From Oncomelania hupensis (lineage: Eukaryota > Mollusca > Gastropoda > Littorinimorpha > Pomatiopsidae), in the NCBI GenBank assembly GCA_036898135.1, contig CM072513.1, forward strand, positions 18,104,250 to 18,168,249: 64,000 nucleotides of DNA, given 5' to 3'. How positions within the stretch are numbered: position 1 is the stretch's first letter; every line of letters begins with the position of its first letter. The notes under the pieces were generated by a model. The model saw nothing but the letters and a program-made list of their open reading frames with translations. It had not been told where the DNA came from and searched no databases. Made by a program: the position numbers and the translations under genes. Below are positions 21,001 through 35,300 of this stretch, piece after piece.

Positions 21001-24000
21001 TATTACAATGACCACAGCTGTCTCTATTACAGTGACCACAGCTGTCTCTATTACAATGACCACAGCTGTCTCTATTACAGTGACCACAGCTGTCTCTATT
21101 ACAATGACCACAGCTGTCTCTATTACAGTGACCACAGCTGTCTCTATTACAATGACCACAGCTGTCTCTATTACAGTGACCACAGCTGTCTCTATTACAA
21201 TGACCACAATTGTCTCTATTACAGTGACCACAGCTGTCTCTATTACAGTGACCACAGCTGTCTCTATTACAGTGACCACAGCTGTCTCTATTACAGTGAC
21301 CACAGCTGCCTCTATTACAGTGACCACAGCTGTCTCTATTACAATGACCACAGTTGTCTCTATTACAGTGATCACAGCTGTCTCTATTACAATGACCACA
21401 GTTGTCTCTATTACAGTGACCACAGCTGTCTCTATTACAATGACCACAGTTGTCTCTATTACAGTGATCACAGCTGCCTCTATTACAATGACCACAGTTG
21501 TCTCTATTACAATGATCACAGCTGTCTCTATTACAATGACCACAGTTGTCTCTATTACAGTGATCACAGCTGTCTCTATTACAGTGATCACAGCTGTCTC
21601 TATTACAGTGATCACGGCTGTCTCTATTACAGTGATTACAGCTGTCTCTATTACAGTGACCACAGCTGTCTCTATTACAGTGACCACAGCTGCCTCTATT
21701 ACAGTGACCACAGCTGTCTCTATTACAGTGACCACAGCTGTCTCTATTACAGTGACCACAGCTGTCTCTATTACAGTGACCACAGCTGTCTCTATTACAG
21801 TGACCACAGCAGCCTCTATTACAATGACCACAGTTGTCTCTATTACAATGACCACAGCTGTCTCTATTACAATGACCACAGCTGTCTCTATTACAGTGAT
21901 CACAGCTGTCTCTATTACAATGACCACAGCTGTCTCTATTACAGTGATCACAGCTGTCTCTATTACAGTGACCACAGCTGCCTCTATTACAGTGATCACA
22001 GCTGTCTCTATTACAGTGATCACAGCTGTCTCTATTACAGTGACCACAGCTGTCTCTATTACAATGATCACAGCTGTCTCTATTACAGTGACCACAGCTG
22101 TCTCTATTACAATGACCACAGTTGTCTCTATTACAGTGACCACAGCTGTCTCTATTACAGTGACCACAGCTGTCTCTATTACAGTGATCACAGCTGTCTC
22201 TATTACAGTGATCACAGCTGTCTCTATTACAGTGATCACAGCTGTCTCTATTACAGTGATCACAGCTGTCTCTATTACAGTGATCACAGCTGTCTCTATT
22301 ACAGTGATCACAGCTGTCTCTATTACAGTGATCACAGCTGCCTCTATTACAGTGATCACAGCTGTCTCTATTACAGTGATCACAGCTGTCTCTATTACAG
22401 TGACCACAGCTGTCTTTATTACAGTGATCACAGCTGTCTCTATTACAATGACCACAGCTGTCTCTATTACAATGACCACAGCTGTCTCTATTACAGTGAC
22501 CACAGTTGTCTCTATTACAATGACCACAGCTGTCTCTATTACAATGACCACAGCTGTCTCTATTACAGTGATCACAGCTGTCTCTATTACAATGACCACA
22601 GCTGTCTCTATTACAATGACCACAGCTGTCTCTATTACAGTGACCACAGCTGTCTCTATTACAGTGATCACAGCTGTCTCTATTACAGTGACCACAGCTG
22701 TCTCTATTACAGTGATCACAGCTGTCTCTATTACAGTGACCACAGCTGTCTCTATTACAGTGATCACAGCTGTCTCTATTACAGTGATCACAGCTGTCTC
22801 TATTACAGTGCTCACAGCTGTCTCTATTACAGTGATCACAGCTGTCTCTATTACAGTGATCACAGCTGTCTCTATTACAGTGATCACAGCTGTCTCTATT
22901 ACAGTGATCACAGCTGTCTCTATTACAGTGATCACAGCTGTCTCTATTACAGTGATCACAGCTGTCTCTATTACAGTGACCACAGCTGTCTCTATTACAG
23001 TGATCACAGCTGCCTCTATTACAATGACCACAGCTGTCTCTATTACAGTGACCACAGCTGTCTCTATTACAGTGACCACAGCTGTCTCTATTACAGTGAC
23101 CACAGCTGTCTCTATTACAGTGATCACAGCTGTCTCTATTACAGTGATCACAGCTGTCTCTATTACAGTGATCACAGCTGTCTCTATTACAGTGATCACA
23201 GCTGTCTCTATTACAGTGATCACAGCTGTCTCTATTACAGTGATCACAGCTGTCTCTATTACAGTGATCACAGCTGTCTCTATTACAGTGATCACAGCTG
23301 TCTCTATTACAGTGACCACAATTGTCTCTATTACAGTGATCACAGCTGCCTCTATTACAATGACCACAGCTGTCTCTATTACAGTGACCACAGCTGCCTC
23401 TATTACAGTGACCACAGCTGTCTCTATTACAGTGACCACAGTTGTCTCTATTACAGTGACCACAGTTGCCTCTATTACAATGACCACAGTTGTCTCTATT
23501 ACAGTGACCACAGCTGCCTCTATTACAATGACCACAGCTGTCTCTATTACAGTGACCACAGCTGCCTCTATTACAGTGATCACAGCTGCCTCTATTACAG
23601 TGACCACAGCTGCCTCTATTACAGTGACCACAGCTGCCTCTAATACAGTGACCACAGCTGCCTCTATTACAGTGACCACAGCTGCCTCTAATACAGTGAC
23701 CACAGCTGCCTCTATTACAGTGACCACAGCTGCCTCTATTACAGTGACCACAGCTGTCTCTATTACAATGACCAGTGACCACAGCTGTCTCTATTACAGT
23801 GACCACAGCTGCCTCTATTACAATGACCACAGCTGTCTCTATTACAGTGACCACAGCTGTCTCTATTACAGTTGTCTTTATTACAGTGACCACAGCTGCC
23901 TCTATTGCAGTGACCACAGCTGTCTCTATTACAGTTGTCTCTGTTACAGTGACCACAGCTGTCTCTATTACAGTGAACACAGCTACCTCTATTACAGTTG

Positions 24001-24799
24001 TCTCTGTTACAGTGACCACAGCTGTCTCTATTACAGTGACCACAGCTGTCTCTATTACAGTTGTCTCTGTTACAGTGACCACAGCTGTCTCTATTACAGT
24101 GACCACAGCTGTCTCTATTACAGTTGTCTTTATTACAGTGACCACAGCTGCCTCTATTGCAGTGACCACAGCTGTCTCTATTACAGTTGTCTCTGTTACA
24201 GTGACCACAGCTGTCTCTATTACAGTGACCACAGCTGTCTCTGTTACAGTGACCACAGTTGTCTCTATTACAGTGATCACAGCTGTCTCTATTACAATGA
24301 CCACAGCTGTCTCTATTACAGTGACCGCAGCTGTCTCTATTACAGTGACCACAGTTGTCTCTATTACAGTGACCACAGCTGTCTCTATTACAGTGACCAC
24401 AGCAGCCTCTATTACAATGACCACAGTTGTCTCTATAACAGTTGTCTCCATTACAGTGACCACAGCTGTCTCTATTACGGTGACCACAGCTGTCTCTATT
24501 ACAGTGACCACAGCTGTCTCTATTACAGTTGTCTCCATTACAGTGACCACAGCTGTCTCTATTACAGTGACCACAGCTGTCTCTATTACAGTGACCACAG
24601 CTGTCTCTATTACAGTGACCACAGCTGTCTCTATTACAGTGACCACAGCTGTCTCTATTACAGTGACCACAGCAGCCTCTATTACAATGACCACAGTTGT
24701 CTGTATTACAATGACCACAGCTGTCTCTATTACAGTGACCACAGCTGTCTCTATTACAGTGATCACAGCTGCCGCTATTACAGTGACCACAGCTGCTCT

Positions 24800-26310
24800 A
24801 TTACAGTGACCACAGCTGTCTCTATTACAGTGACCACAGCTGTCTCTATTACAGTGACCACAGCTGTCTCTATTACAGTGACCACAGCTGTCTCTATTAC
24901 AGTGACCACAGCTGTCTCTATTACAGTGACACAGCTGTCTCTATTACAGTGACCACAGCTGTCTCTATTACAGTGACCACAGCTGTCTCTATTACAGTGA
25001 CCACAGCTGTCTCTATTACAGTGACCACAGCTGTCTCTATTACAGTGACCACAGCTGTCTCTATTACAGTGACCACAGCTGTCTCTATTACAGTGACCAC
25101 AGCTGTCTCTATTACAGTGACCACAGCTGTCTCTATTACAGTGACCACAGCTGTCTCTATTACAGTGACCACAGCTGTCTCTATTACAGTGACCACAGCT
25201 GTCTCTATTACAGTGACCACAGCTGTCTCTATTACAGTGACCACAGCTGTCTCTATTACAGTGACCACAGCTGTCTCTATTACAGTGACCACAGCTGTCT
25301 CTATTACAGTGACCACAGCTGTCTCTATTACAGTGACCACAGCTGTCTCTATTACAGTGACCACAGCTGTCTCTATTACAGTGACCACAGCTGTCTCTAT
25401 TACAGTGACCACAGCTGTCTCTATTACAGTGACCACAGCTGTCTCTATTACAGTGACCACAGCTGTCTCTATTACAGTGACCACAGCTGTCTCTATTACA
25501 GTGACCACAGCTGTCTCTATTACAGTGATCACAGCTGTCTCTATTACAGTGACCACAGCTGTCTCTATTACAGTGACCACAGCTGTCTCTATTACAGTGA
25601 CCACAGCTGTCTCTATTACAGTGACCACAGCTGTCTCTATTACAGTGACCACAGCTGTCTCTATTACAGTGACCACAGCTGTCTCTATTACAGTGACCAC
25701 AGCTGTCTCTATTACAGTGACCACAGCTGTCTCTATTACAGTGACCACAGCTGTCTCTATTACAGTGACCACAGCTGTCTCTATTACAGTGATCACAGCT
25801 GTCTCTATTACAATGACCACAGCTGTCTCTATTACAGTGACCACAGCTGTCTCTATTACAGTGACCACAGCTGTCTCTATTACAGTGACCACAGCTGCCT
25901 CTATTACAGTGACCACAGCTGTCTCTATTACAGTGACCACAGCTGTCTCTATTACAGTGACCACAGCTGTCTCTATTACAGTGACCACAGCTGTCTCTAT
26001 TACAGTGACCACAGCTGTCTCTATTACAGTGACCACAGCTGTCTCTATTACAGTGACCACAGCTGTCTCTATTACAGTGACCACAGCTGTCTCTATTACA
26101 GTGACCACAGCTGTCTCTATTACAGTGACCACAGCTGTCTCTATTACAGTGACCACAGCTGTCTCTATTACAGTGACCACAGCTGTCTCTATTACAGTGA
26201 CCACAGCTGTCTCTATTACAGTGACCACAGCTGTCTCTATTACAGTGACCACAGCTGTCTCTATTACAGTGACCACAGCTGTCTCTATTACAGTGACCAC
26301 AGCTGTCTCT
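24800..26310 (+). repeat. Homogenised island within the satellite
   Basis: About 62 consecutive monomers with only a few variant bases (for example near 25,529, 25,791, 25,811 and 25,897). Surrounding regions differ every one to three monomers. Single-base losses flank its left side (CAGCTGCTCTATT near 24,792; GTGACACAGC near 24,927). Confidence 0.85.
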
Positions 26311-29300
26311 ATTACAGCTGTCTCTATTACAGTGACCACAGTTGTCTCTATTACAATGACCACAGCTGTCTCTATTACAGTGACCACAGCTGTCTCTATT
26401 ACAGTGACCACAGCTGTCTCTATTACAGCTGTCTCTATTACAGTGACCACAGCTGTCTCTATTACAGTGACCACAGCTGTCTCTATTACAGTGACCAGTG
26501 TCTCTATTACAGTGATCACAGCTGTCTCTATTACAGTGACCACAGCTGCCTCTATTACAGTGATCACAGCTGTCTCTATTACAATGACCACAGCTGTCTC
26601 TATTACAGTGATCACAGCTGTCTCTATTACAATGACCACAGCTGTCTCTATTACAGTGACCACAGCTGTCTCTATTACAATGACCACAGTTGTCTCTATT
26701 ACAGTGACCACAGCTGTCTCTATTACAATGACCACAGCTGTCTCTATTACAATGATCACAGCTGTCTCTATTACAATGACCACAGCTGTCTCTATTACAG
26801 TGATCACAGCTGTCTCTATTACAGTGATCACAGCTGTCTCTATTACAGTGATCACGGCTGTCTCTATTACAGTGATCACAGCTGTCTCTATTACAGTGAC
26901 CACAGCTGTCTCTATTACAGTGACCACAGCTGCCTCTATTACAGTGACCACAGCTGTCTCTATTACAGTGACCACAGCTGTCTCTATTACAGTGACCACA
27001 GCTGTCTCTATTACAGTGACCACAGCTGTCTCTATTACAGTGACCACAGCAGCCTCTATTACAATGACCACAGTTGTCTCTATTACAATGACCACAGCTG
27101 TCTCTATTACAATGACCACAGCTGTCTCTATTACAGTGATCACAGCTGTCTCTATTACAATGACCACAGCTGTCTCTATTACAGTGATCACAGCTGTCTC
27201 TATTACAGTGACCACAGCTGCCTCTATTACAGTGATCACAGCTGTCTCTATTACAGTGATCACAGCTGTCTCTATTACAGTGACCACAGCTGTCTCTATT
27301 ACAATGATCACAGCTGTCTCTATTACAGTGACCACAGCTGTCTCTATTACAATGACCACAGTTGTCTCTATTACAGTGACCACAGCTGTCTCTATTACAG
27401 TGACCACAGCTGTCTCTATTACAGTGATCACAGCTGTCTCTATTACAGTGATCACAGCTGTCTCTATTACAGTGATCACAGCTGTCTCTATTACAGTGAT
27501 CACAGCTGTCTCTATTACAGTGATCACAGCTGTCTCTATTACAGTGATCACAGCTGTCTCTATTACAGTGATCACAGCTGCCTCTATTACAGTGATCACA
27601 GCTGTCTCTATTACAGTGATCACAGCTGTCTCTATTACAGTGACCACAGCTGTCTTTATTACAGTGATCACAGCTGTCTCTATTACAATGACCACAGCTG
27701 TCTCTATTACAATGACCACAGCTGTCTCTATTACAGTGACCACAGTTGTCTCTATTACAATGACCACAGCTGTCTCTATTACAATGACCACAGCTGTCTC
27801 TATTACAGTGATCACAGCTGTCTCTATTACAATGACCACAGCTGTCTCTATTACAATGACCACAGCTGTCTCTATTACAGTGACCACAGCTGTCTCTATT
27901 ACAGTGATCACAGCTGTCTCTATTACAGTGACCACAGCTGTCTCTATTACAGTGATCACAGCTGTCTCTATTACAGTGACCACAGCTGTCTCTATTACAG
28001 TGATCACAGCTGTCTCTATTACAGTGATCACAGCTGTCTCTATTACAGTGATCACAGCTGTCTCTATTACAGTGATCACAGCTGTCTCTATTACAGTGAT
28101 CACAGCTGTCTCTATTACAGTGATCACAGCTGTCTCTATTACAGTGATCACAGCTGTCTCTATTACAGTGATCACAGCTGTCTCTATTACAGTGATCACA
28201 GCTGTCTCTATTACAGTGACCACAGCTGTCTCTATTACAGTGATCACAGCTGCCTCTATTACAATGACCACAGCTGTCTCTATTACAGTGACCACAGCTG
28301 TCTCTATTACAGTGACCACAGCTGTCTCTATTACAGTGACCACAGCTGTCTCTATTACAGTGATCACAGCTGTCTCTATTACAGTGATCACAGCTGTCTC
28401 TATTACAGTGATCACAGCTGTCTCTATTACAGTGATCACAGCTGTCTCTATTACAGTGATCACAGCTGTCTCTATTACAGTGATCACAGCTGTCTCTATT
28501 ACAGTGATCACAGCTGTCTCTATTACAGTGATCACAGCTGTCTCTATTACAGTGACCACAATTGTCTCTATTACAGTGATCACAGCTGCCTCTATTACAA
28601 TGACCACAGCTGTCTCTATTACAGTGACCACAGCTGCCTCTATTACAGTGACCACAGCTGTCTCTATTACAGTGACCACAGTTGTCTCTATTACAGTGAC
28701 CACAGTTGCCTCTATTACAATGACCACAGTTGTCTCTATTACAGTGACCACAGCTGCCTCTATTACAATGACCACAGCTGTCTCTATTACAGTGACCACA
28801 GCTGCCTCTATTACAGTGATCACAGCTGCCTCTATTACAGTGACCACAGCTGCCTCTATTACAGTGACCACAGCTGCCTCTAATACAGTGACCACAGCTG
28901 CCTCTATTACAGTGACCACAGCTGCCTCTAATACAGTGACCACAGCTGCCTCTATTACAGTGACCACAGCTGCCTCTATTACAGTGACCACAGCTGTCTC
29001 TATTACAATGACCAGTGACCACAGCTGTCTCTATTACAGTGACCACAGCTGCCTCTATTACAATGACCACAGCTGTCTCTATTACAATGACCACAGCTGT
29101 CTCTATTACAGTTGTCTTTATTACAGTGACCACAGCTGCCTCTATTGCAGTGACCACAGCTGTCTCTATTACAGTTGTCTCTGTTACAGTGACCACAGCT
29201 GTCTCTATTACAGTGAACACAGCTACCTCTATTACAGTGACCGCAGCTGTCTCTATTACAGTGACCACAGTTGTCTCTATTACAGTGACCACAGCTGTCT

Positions 29301-31824
29301 CTATTACAGTGACCACAGCAGCCTCTATTACAATGACCACAGTTGTCTCTATAACAGTTGTCTCCATTACAGTGACCACAGCTGTCTCTATTACGGTGAC
29401 CACAGCTGTCTCTATTACAGTGACCACAGCTGTCTCTATTACAGTTGTCTCCATTACAGTGACCACAGCTGTCTCTATTACAGTGACCACAGCTGTCTCT
29501 ATTACAGTGACCACAGCTGTCTCTATTACAGTGACCACAGCTGTCTCTATTACAGTGACCACAGCTGTCTCTATTACAGTGACCACAGCAGCCTCTATTA
29601 CAATGACCACAGTTGTCTCTATTACAATGACCACAGCTGTCTCTATTACAGTGACCACAGCTGTCTCTATTACAGTGATCACAGCTGCCTCTATTACAGT
29701 GACCACAGCTGCCTCTATTACAGTGACCACAGTTGTCTCTATTACAATGACCACAGCTGTCTCTATTACAGTGACCACAGCTGTCTCTATTACAGTGACC
29801 ACAGCTGTCTCTATTACAGTGATCACAGCTGTCTCTATTACAATGACCACAGTTGTCTCTATTACAGTGATCACAGCTGTCTCTATTACAGTGACCACAG
29901 CTGTCTCTATTACAATGACCACAGCTGTCTCTATTACAGTGACCACAGCTGTCTCTATTACAATGACCACAGTTGTCTCTATTACAGTGACCACAGCTGT
30001 CTCTATTACAATGACCACAGTTGTCTCTATTACAGTGATCACAGCTGCCTCTATTACAATGACCACAGCTGTCTCTATTACAATGACCACAGTTGTCTCT
30101 ATTACAGTGATCACAGCTGTCTCTATTACAGTGATCACAGCTGTCTCTATTACAGTGACCACAATTGTCTCTATTACAGTGATCACAGCTGCCTCTATTA
30201 CAATGACCACAGCTGTCTCTATTACAGTGACCACAGCTGCCTCTATTACAGTGACCACAGCTGTCTCTATTACAGTGACCACAGTTGTCTCTATTACAGT
30301 GACCACAGTTGCCTCTATTACAATGACCACAGTTGTCTCTATTACAGTGACCACAGCTGCCTCTATTACAATGACCACAGCTGTCTCTATTACAGTGACC
30401 ACAGCTGCCTCTATTACAGTGATCACAGCTGCCTCTATTACAGTGACCACAGCTGCCTCTATTACAGTGACCACAGCTGCCTCTAATACAGTGACCACAG
30501 CTGCCTCTATTACAGTGACCACAGCTGCCTCTAATACAGTGACCACAGCTGCCTCTATTACAGTGACCACAGCTGCCTCTATTACAGTGACCACAGCTGT
30601 CTCTATTACAATGACCAGTGACCACAGCTGTCTCTATTACAGTGACCACAGCTGCCTCTATTACAATGACCACAGCTGTCTCTATTACAGTGACCACAGC
30701 TGTCTCTATTACAGTTGTCTTTATTACAGTGACCACAGCTGCCTCTATTGCAGTGACCACAGCTGTCTCTATTACAGTTGTCTCTGTTACAGTGACCACA
30801 GCTGTCTCTATTACAGTGAACACAGCTACCTCTATTACAGTGACCGCAGCTGTCTCTATTACAGTGACCACAGTTGTCTCTATTACAGTGACCACAGCTG
30901 TCTCTATTACAGTGACCACAGCAGCCTCTATTACAATGACCACAGTTGTCTCTATAACAGTTGTCTCCATTACAGTGACCACAGCTGTCTCTATTACGGT
31001 GACCACAGCTGTCTCTATTACAGTGACCACAGCTGTCTCTATTACAGTTGTCTCCATTACAGTGACCACAGCTGTCTCTATTACAGTGACCACAGCTGTC
31101 TCTATTACAGTGACCACAGCTGTCTCTATTACAGTGACCACAGCTGTCTCTATTACAGTGACCACAGCTGTCTCTATTACAGTGACCACAGCAGCCTCTA
31201 TTACAATGACCACAGTTGTCTCTATTACAATGACCACAGCTGTCTCTATTACAGTGACCACAGCTGTCTCTATTACAGTGATCACAGCTGCCTCTATTAC
31301 AGTGACCACAGCTGCCTCTATTACAGTGACCACAGTTGTCTCTATTACAATGACCACAGCTGTCTCTATTACAGTGACCACAGCTGTCTCTATTACAGTG
31401 ACCACAGCTGTCTCTATTACAGTGATCACAGCTGTCTCTATTACAATGACCACAGTTGTCTCTATTACAGTGATCACAGCTGTCTCTATTACAGTGACCA
31501 CAGCTGTCTCTATTACAATGACCACAGCTGTCTCTATTACAGTGACCACAGCTGTCTCTATTACAATGACCACAGTTGTCTCTATTACAGTGACCACAGC
31601 TGTCTCTATTACAATGACCACAGTTGTCTCTATTACAGTGATCACAGCTGCCTCTATTACAATGACCACAGTTGTCTCTATTACAATGATCACAGCTGTC
31701 TCTATTACAATGACCACAGTTGTCTCTATTACAGTGATCACAGCTGTCTCTATTACAGTGATCACAGCTGTCTCTATTACAGTGATCACGGCTGTCTCTA
31801 TTACAGTGATCACAGCTGTCTCTA

Positions 31825-32325
31825 TTACAGTGACCACAGCTGTCTCTATTACAGTGACCACAGCTGTCTCTATTACAGTGACCACAGCTGTCTCTATTAC
31901 AGTGACCACAGCTGTCTCTATTACAGTGACCACAGCTGTCTCTATTACAGTGACCACAGCTGTCTCTATTACAGTGACCACAGCTGTCTCTATTACAGTG
32001 ACCACAGCTGTCTCTATTACAGTGACCACAGCTGTCTCTATTACAGTGACCACAGCTGTCTCTATTACAGTGACCACAGCTGTCTCTATTACAGTGACCA
32101 CAGCTGTCTCTATTACAGTGACCACAGCTGTCTTATTACAGTGACCACAGCTGTCTCTATTACAGTGACCACAGCTGTCTCTATTACAGTGACCACAGCT
32201 GTCTCTATTACAGTGACCACAGCTGTCTCTATTACAGTGACCACAGCTGTCTCTATTACAGTGACCACAGCTGTCTCTATTACAGTGACCACAGCTGTCT
32301 CTATTACAGTGACCACAGCTGTCTC
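31825..32325 (+). repeat. Second homogenised island within the satellite
   Basis: About 20 near-identical monomers, interrupted by one shortened unit (CTGTCTTATTACAG near 32,129). This sits where module 3 (30,614-34,544) diverges from its relatives. Confidence 0.8.
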
Positions 32326-35300
32326 TATTACAATGACCACAGCTGTCTCTATTACAATGACCACAGCTGTCTCTATTACAATGACCACAGCTGTCTCTAT
32401 TACAGTGACCACAGCTGTCTCTATTACAGTGACCACAGCTGTCTCTATTACAGTGACCACAGCTGTCTCTATTACAGTGACCACAGCTGTCTCTATTACA
32501 GTGACCACAGCTGTCTCTATTACAGTGACCACAGCTGTCTCTATTACAGTGATCACAGCTGTCTCTATTACAGTGATCACAGCTGTCTCTATTACAGTGA
32601 CCACAGCTGTCTCTATTACAGTGACCACAGCTGTCTCTATTACAGTGACCACAGCTGCCTCTATTACAGTGACCACAGCTGTCTCTATTACAGTGACCAC
32701 AGCTGTCTCTATTACAGTGACCACAGCTGTCTCTATTACAGTGACCACAGCTGTCTCTATTACAGTGACCACAGCTGCCTCTATTACAATGACCACAGTT
32801 GTCTCTATTACAATGACCACAGCTGTCTCTATTACAATGACCACAGCTGTCTCTATTACAATGATCACAGCTGTCTCTATTACAATGACCACAGCTGTCT
32901 CTATTACAATGACCACAGCTGTCTCTATTACAATGACCACAGCTGTCTCTATTACAGTGACCACAGTTGTCTCTATTACAATGACCACAGCTGTCTCTAT
33001 TACAATGACCACAGCTGTCTCTATTACAGTGATCACAGCTGTCTCTATTACAATGACCACAGCTGTCTCTATTACAATGACCACAGCTGTCTCTATTACA
33101 ATGACCACAGCTGTCTCTATTACAGTGATCACAGCTGTCTCTATTACAGTGACCACAGCTGTCTCTATTACAGTGATCACAGCTGTCTCTATTACAGTGA
33201 CCACAGCTGTCTCTATTACAGTGATCACAGCTGTCTCTATTACAGTGATCACAGCTGTCTCTATTACAGTGATCACAGCTGTCTCTATTACAGTGATCAC
33301 AGCTGTCTCTATTACAGTGATCACAGCTGTCTCTATTACAGTGATCATAGCTGTCTCTATTACAGTGATCACAGCTGTCTCTATTACAGTGATCACAGCT
33401 GTCTCTATTACAGTGATCACAGCTGTCTCTATTACAGTGATCACAGCTGTCTCTATTACAGTGACCACAGCTGTCTCTATTACAGTGATCACAGCTGCCT
33501 CTGTTACAATGACCACAGCTGTCTCTATTACAGTGACCACAGCTGTCTCTATTACAGTGACCACAGCTGTCTCTATTACAGTGACCACAGCTGTCTCTAT
33601 TACAGTGATCACAGCTGTCTCTATTACAGTGATCACAGCTGTCTCTATTACAGTGATCACAGCTGTCTCTATTACAGTGATCACAGCTGTCTCTATTACA
33701 GTGATCACAGCTGTCTCTATTACAGTGATCACAGCTGTCTCTATTACAGTGATCACAGCTGTCTCTATTACAGTGACCACAGCTGTCTCTATTACAGTGA
33801 TCACAGCTGCCTCTATTACAGTGACCACAGCTGTCTCTATTACAGTGATCACAGCTGTCTCTATTACAATGACCACAGCTGTCTCTATTACAGTGACCAC
33901 AGCTGCCTCTATTACAGTGACCACAGCTGTCTCTATTACAGTGACCACAGTTGCCTCTATTACAGTGACCACAGTTGCCTCTATTACAATGACCACAGTT
34001 GTCTCTATTACAGTGACCACAGCTGCCTCTATTACAATGACCACAGCTGCCTCTATTACAGTGACCACAGCTGTCTCTATTACAGTGACCACAGCTGTCT
34101 CTATTACAGTGACCACAGCTGTCTCTATTACAGTGACCACAGCTGTCTCTATTACAGTGATCACAGCTGTCTCTATTACAGTGACCACAGCTGTCTCTAT
34201 TACAGTGATCACAGCTGCCTCTATTACAATGACCACAGCTGTCTCTATTACAGTGACCACAGCTGTCTCTATTACAGTGACCACAGCTGTCTCTATTACA
34301 ATGACCACAGCTGTCTCTATTACAGTGACCACAGCTGCCTCTATTACAGTGATCACAGCTGCCTCTATTACAGTGACCACAGCTGCCTCTATTACAGTGA
34401 CCACAGCTGCCTCTAATACAGTGACCACAGCTGCCTCTATTACAGTGACCACAGCTGCCTCTAATACAGTGACCACAGCTGCCTCTATTACAGTGACCAC
34501 AGCTGCCTCTATTACAGTGACCACAGCTGTCTCTATTGCAATGACCAGTGACCACAGCTGTCTCTATTACAGTGACCACAGCTGCCTCTATTACAATGAC
34601 CACAGCTGTCTCTATTACAGTGACCACAGCTGTCTCTATTACAGTTGTCTTTATTACAGTGACCACAGCTGCCTCTATTGCAGTGACCACAGCTGTCTCT
34701 ATTGCAGTGACCACAGCTGTCTCTATTACAGTTGTCTCTGTTACAGTGACCACAGCTGCCTCTATTGCAGTGACCACAGCTGTCTCTATTACAGTTGTCT
34801 CTGTTACAGTGACCACAGCTGTCTCTATTACAGTGAACACAGCTACCTCTATTACAGTGACCGCAGCTGTCTCTATTACAGTGACCACAGTTGTCTCTAT
34901 TACAGTGACCACAGCTGTCTCTATTACAGTGACCACAGCAGCCTCTATTACAATGACCACAGTTGTCTCTATAACAGTTGTCTCCATTACAGTGACCACA
35001 GCTGTCTCTATTACGGTGACCACAGCTGTCTCTATTACAGTGACCACAGCTGTCTCTATTACAGTTGTCTCCATTACAGTGACCACAGCTGTCTCTATTA
35101 CAGTGACCACAGCTGTCTCTATTACAGTGACCACAGCTGTCTCTATTACAGTGACCACAGCTGTCTCTATTACAGTGACCACAGCTGTCTCTATTACAGT
35201 GACCACAGCAGCCTCTATTACAATGACCACAGTTGTCTCTATTACAATGACCACAGCTGTCTCTATTACAGTGACCACAGCTGTCTCTATTACAGTGATC

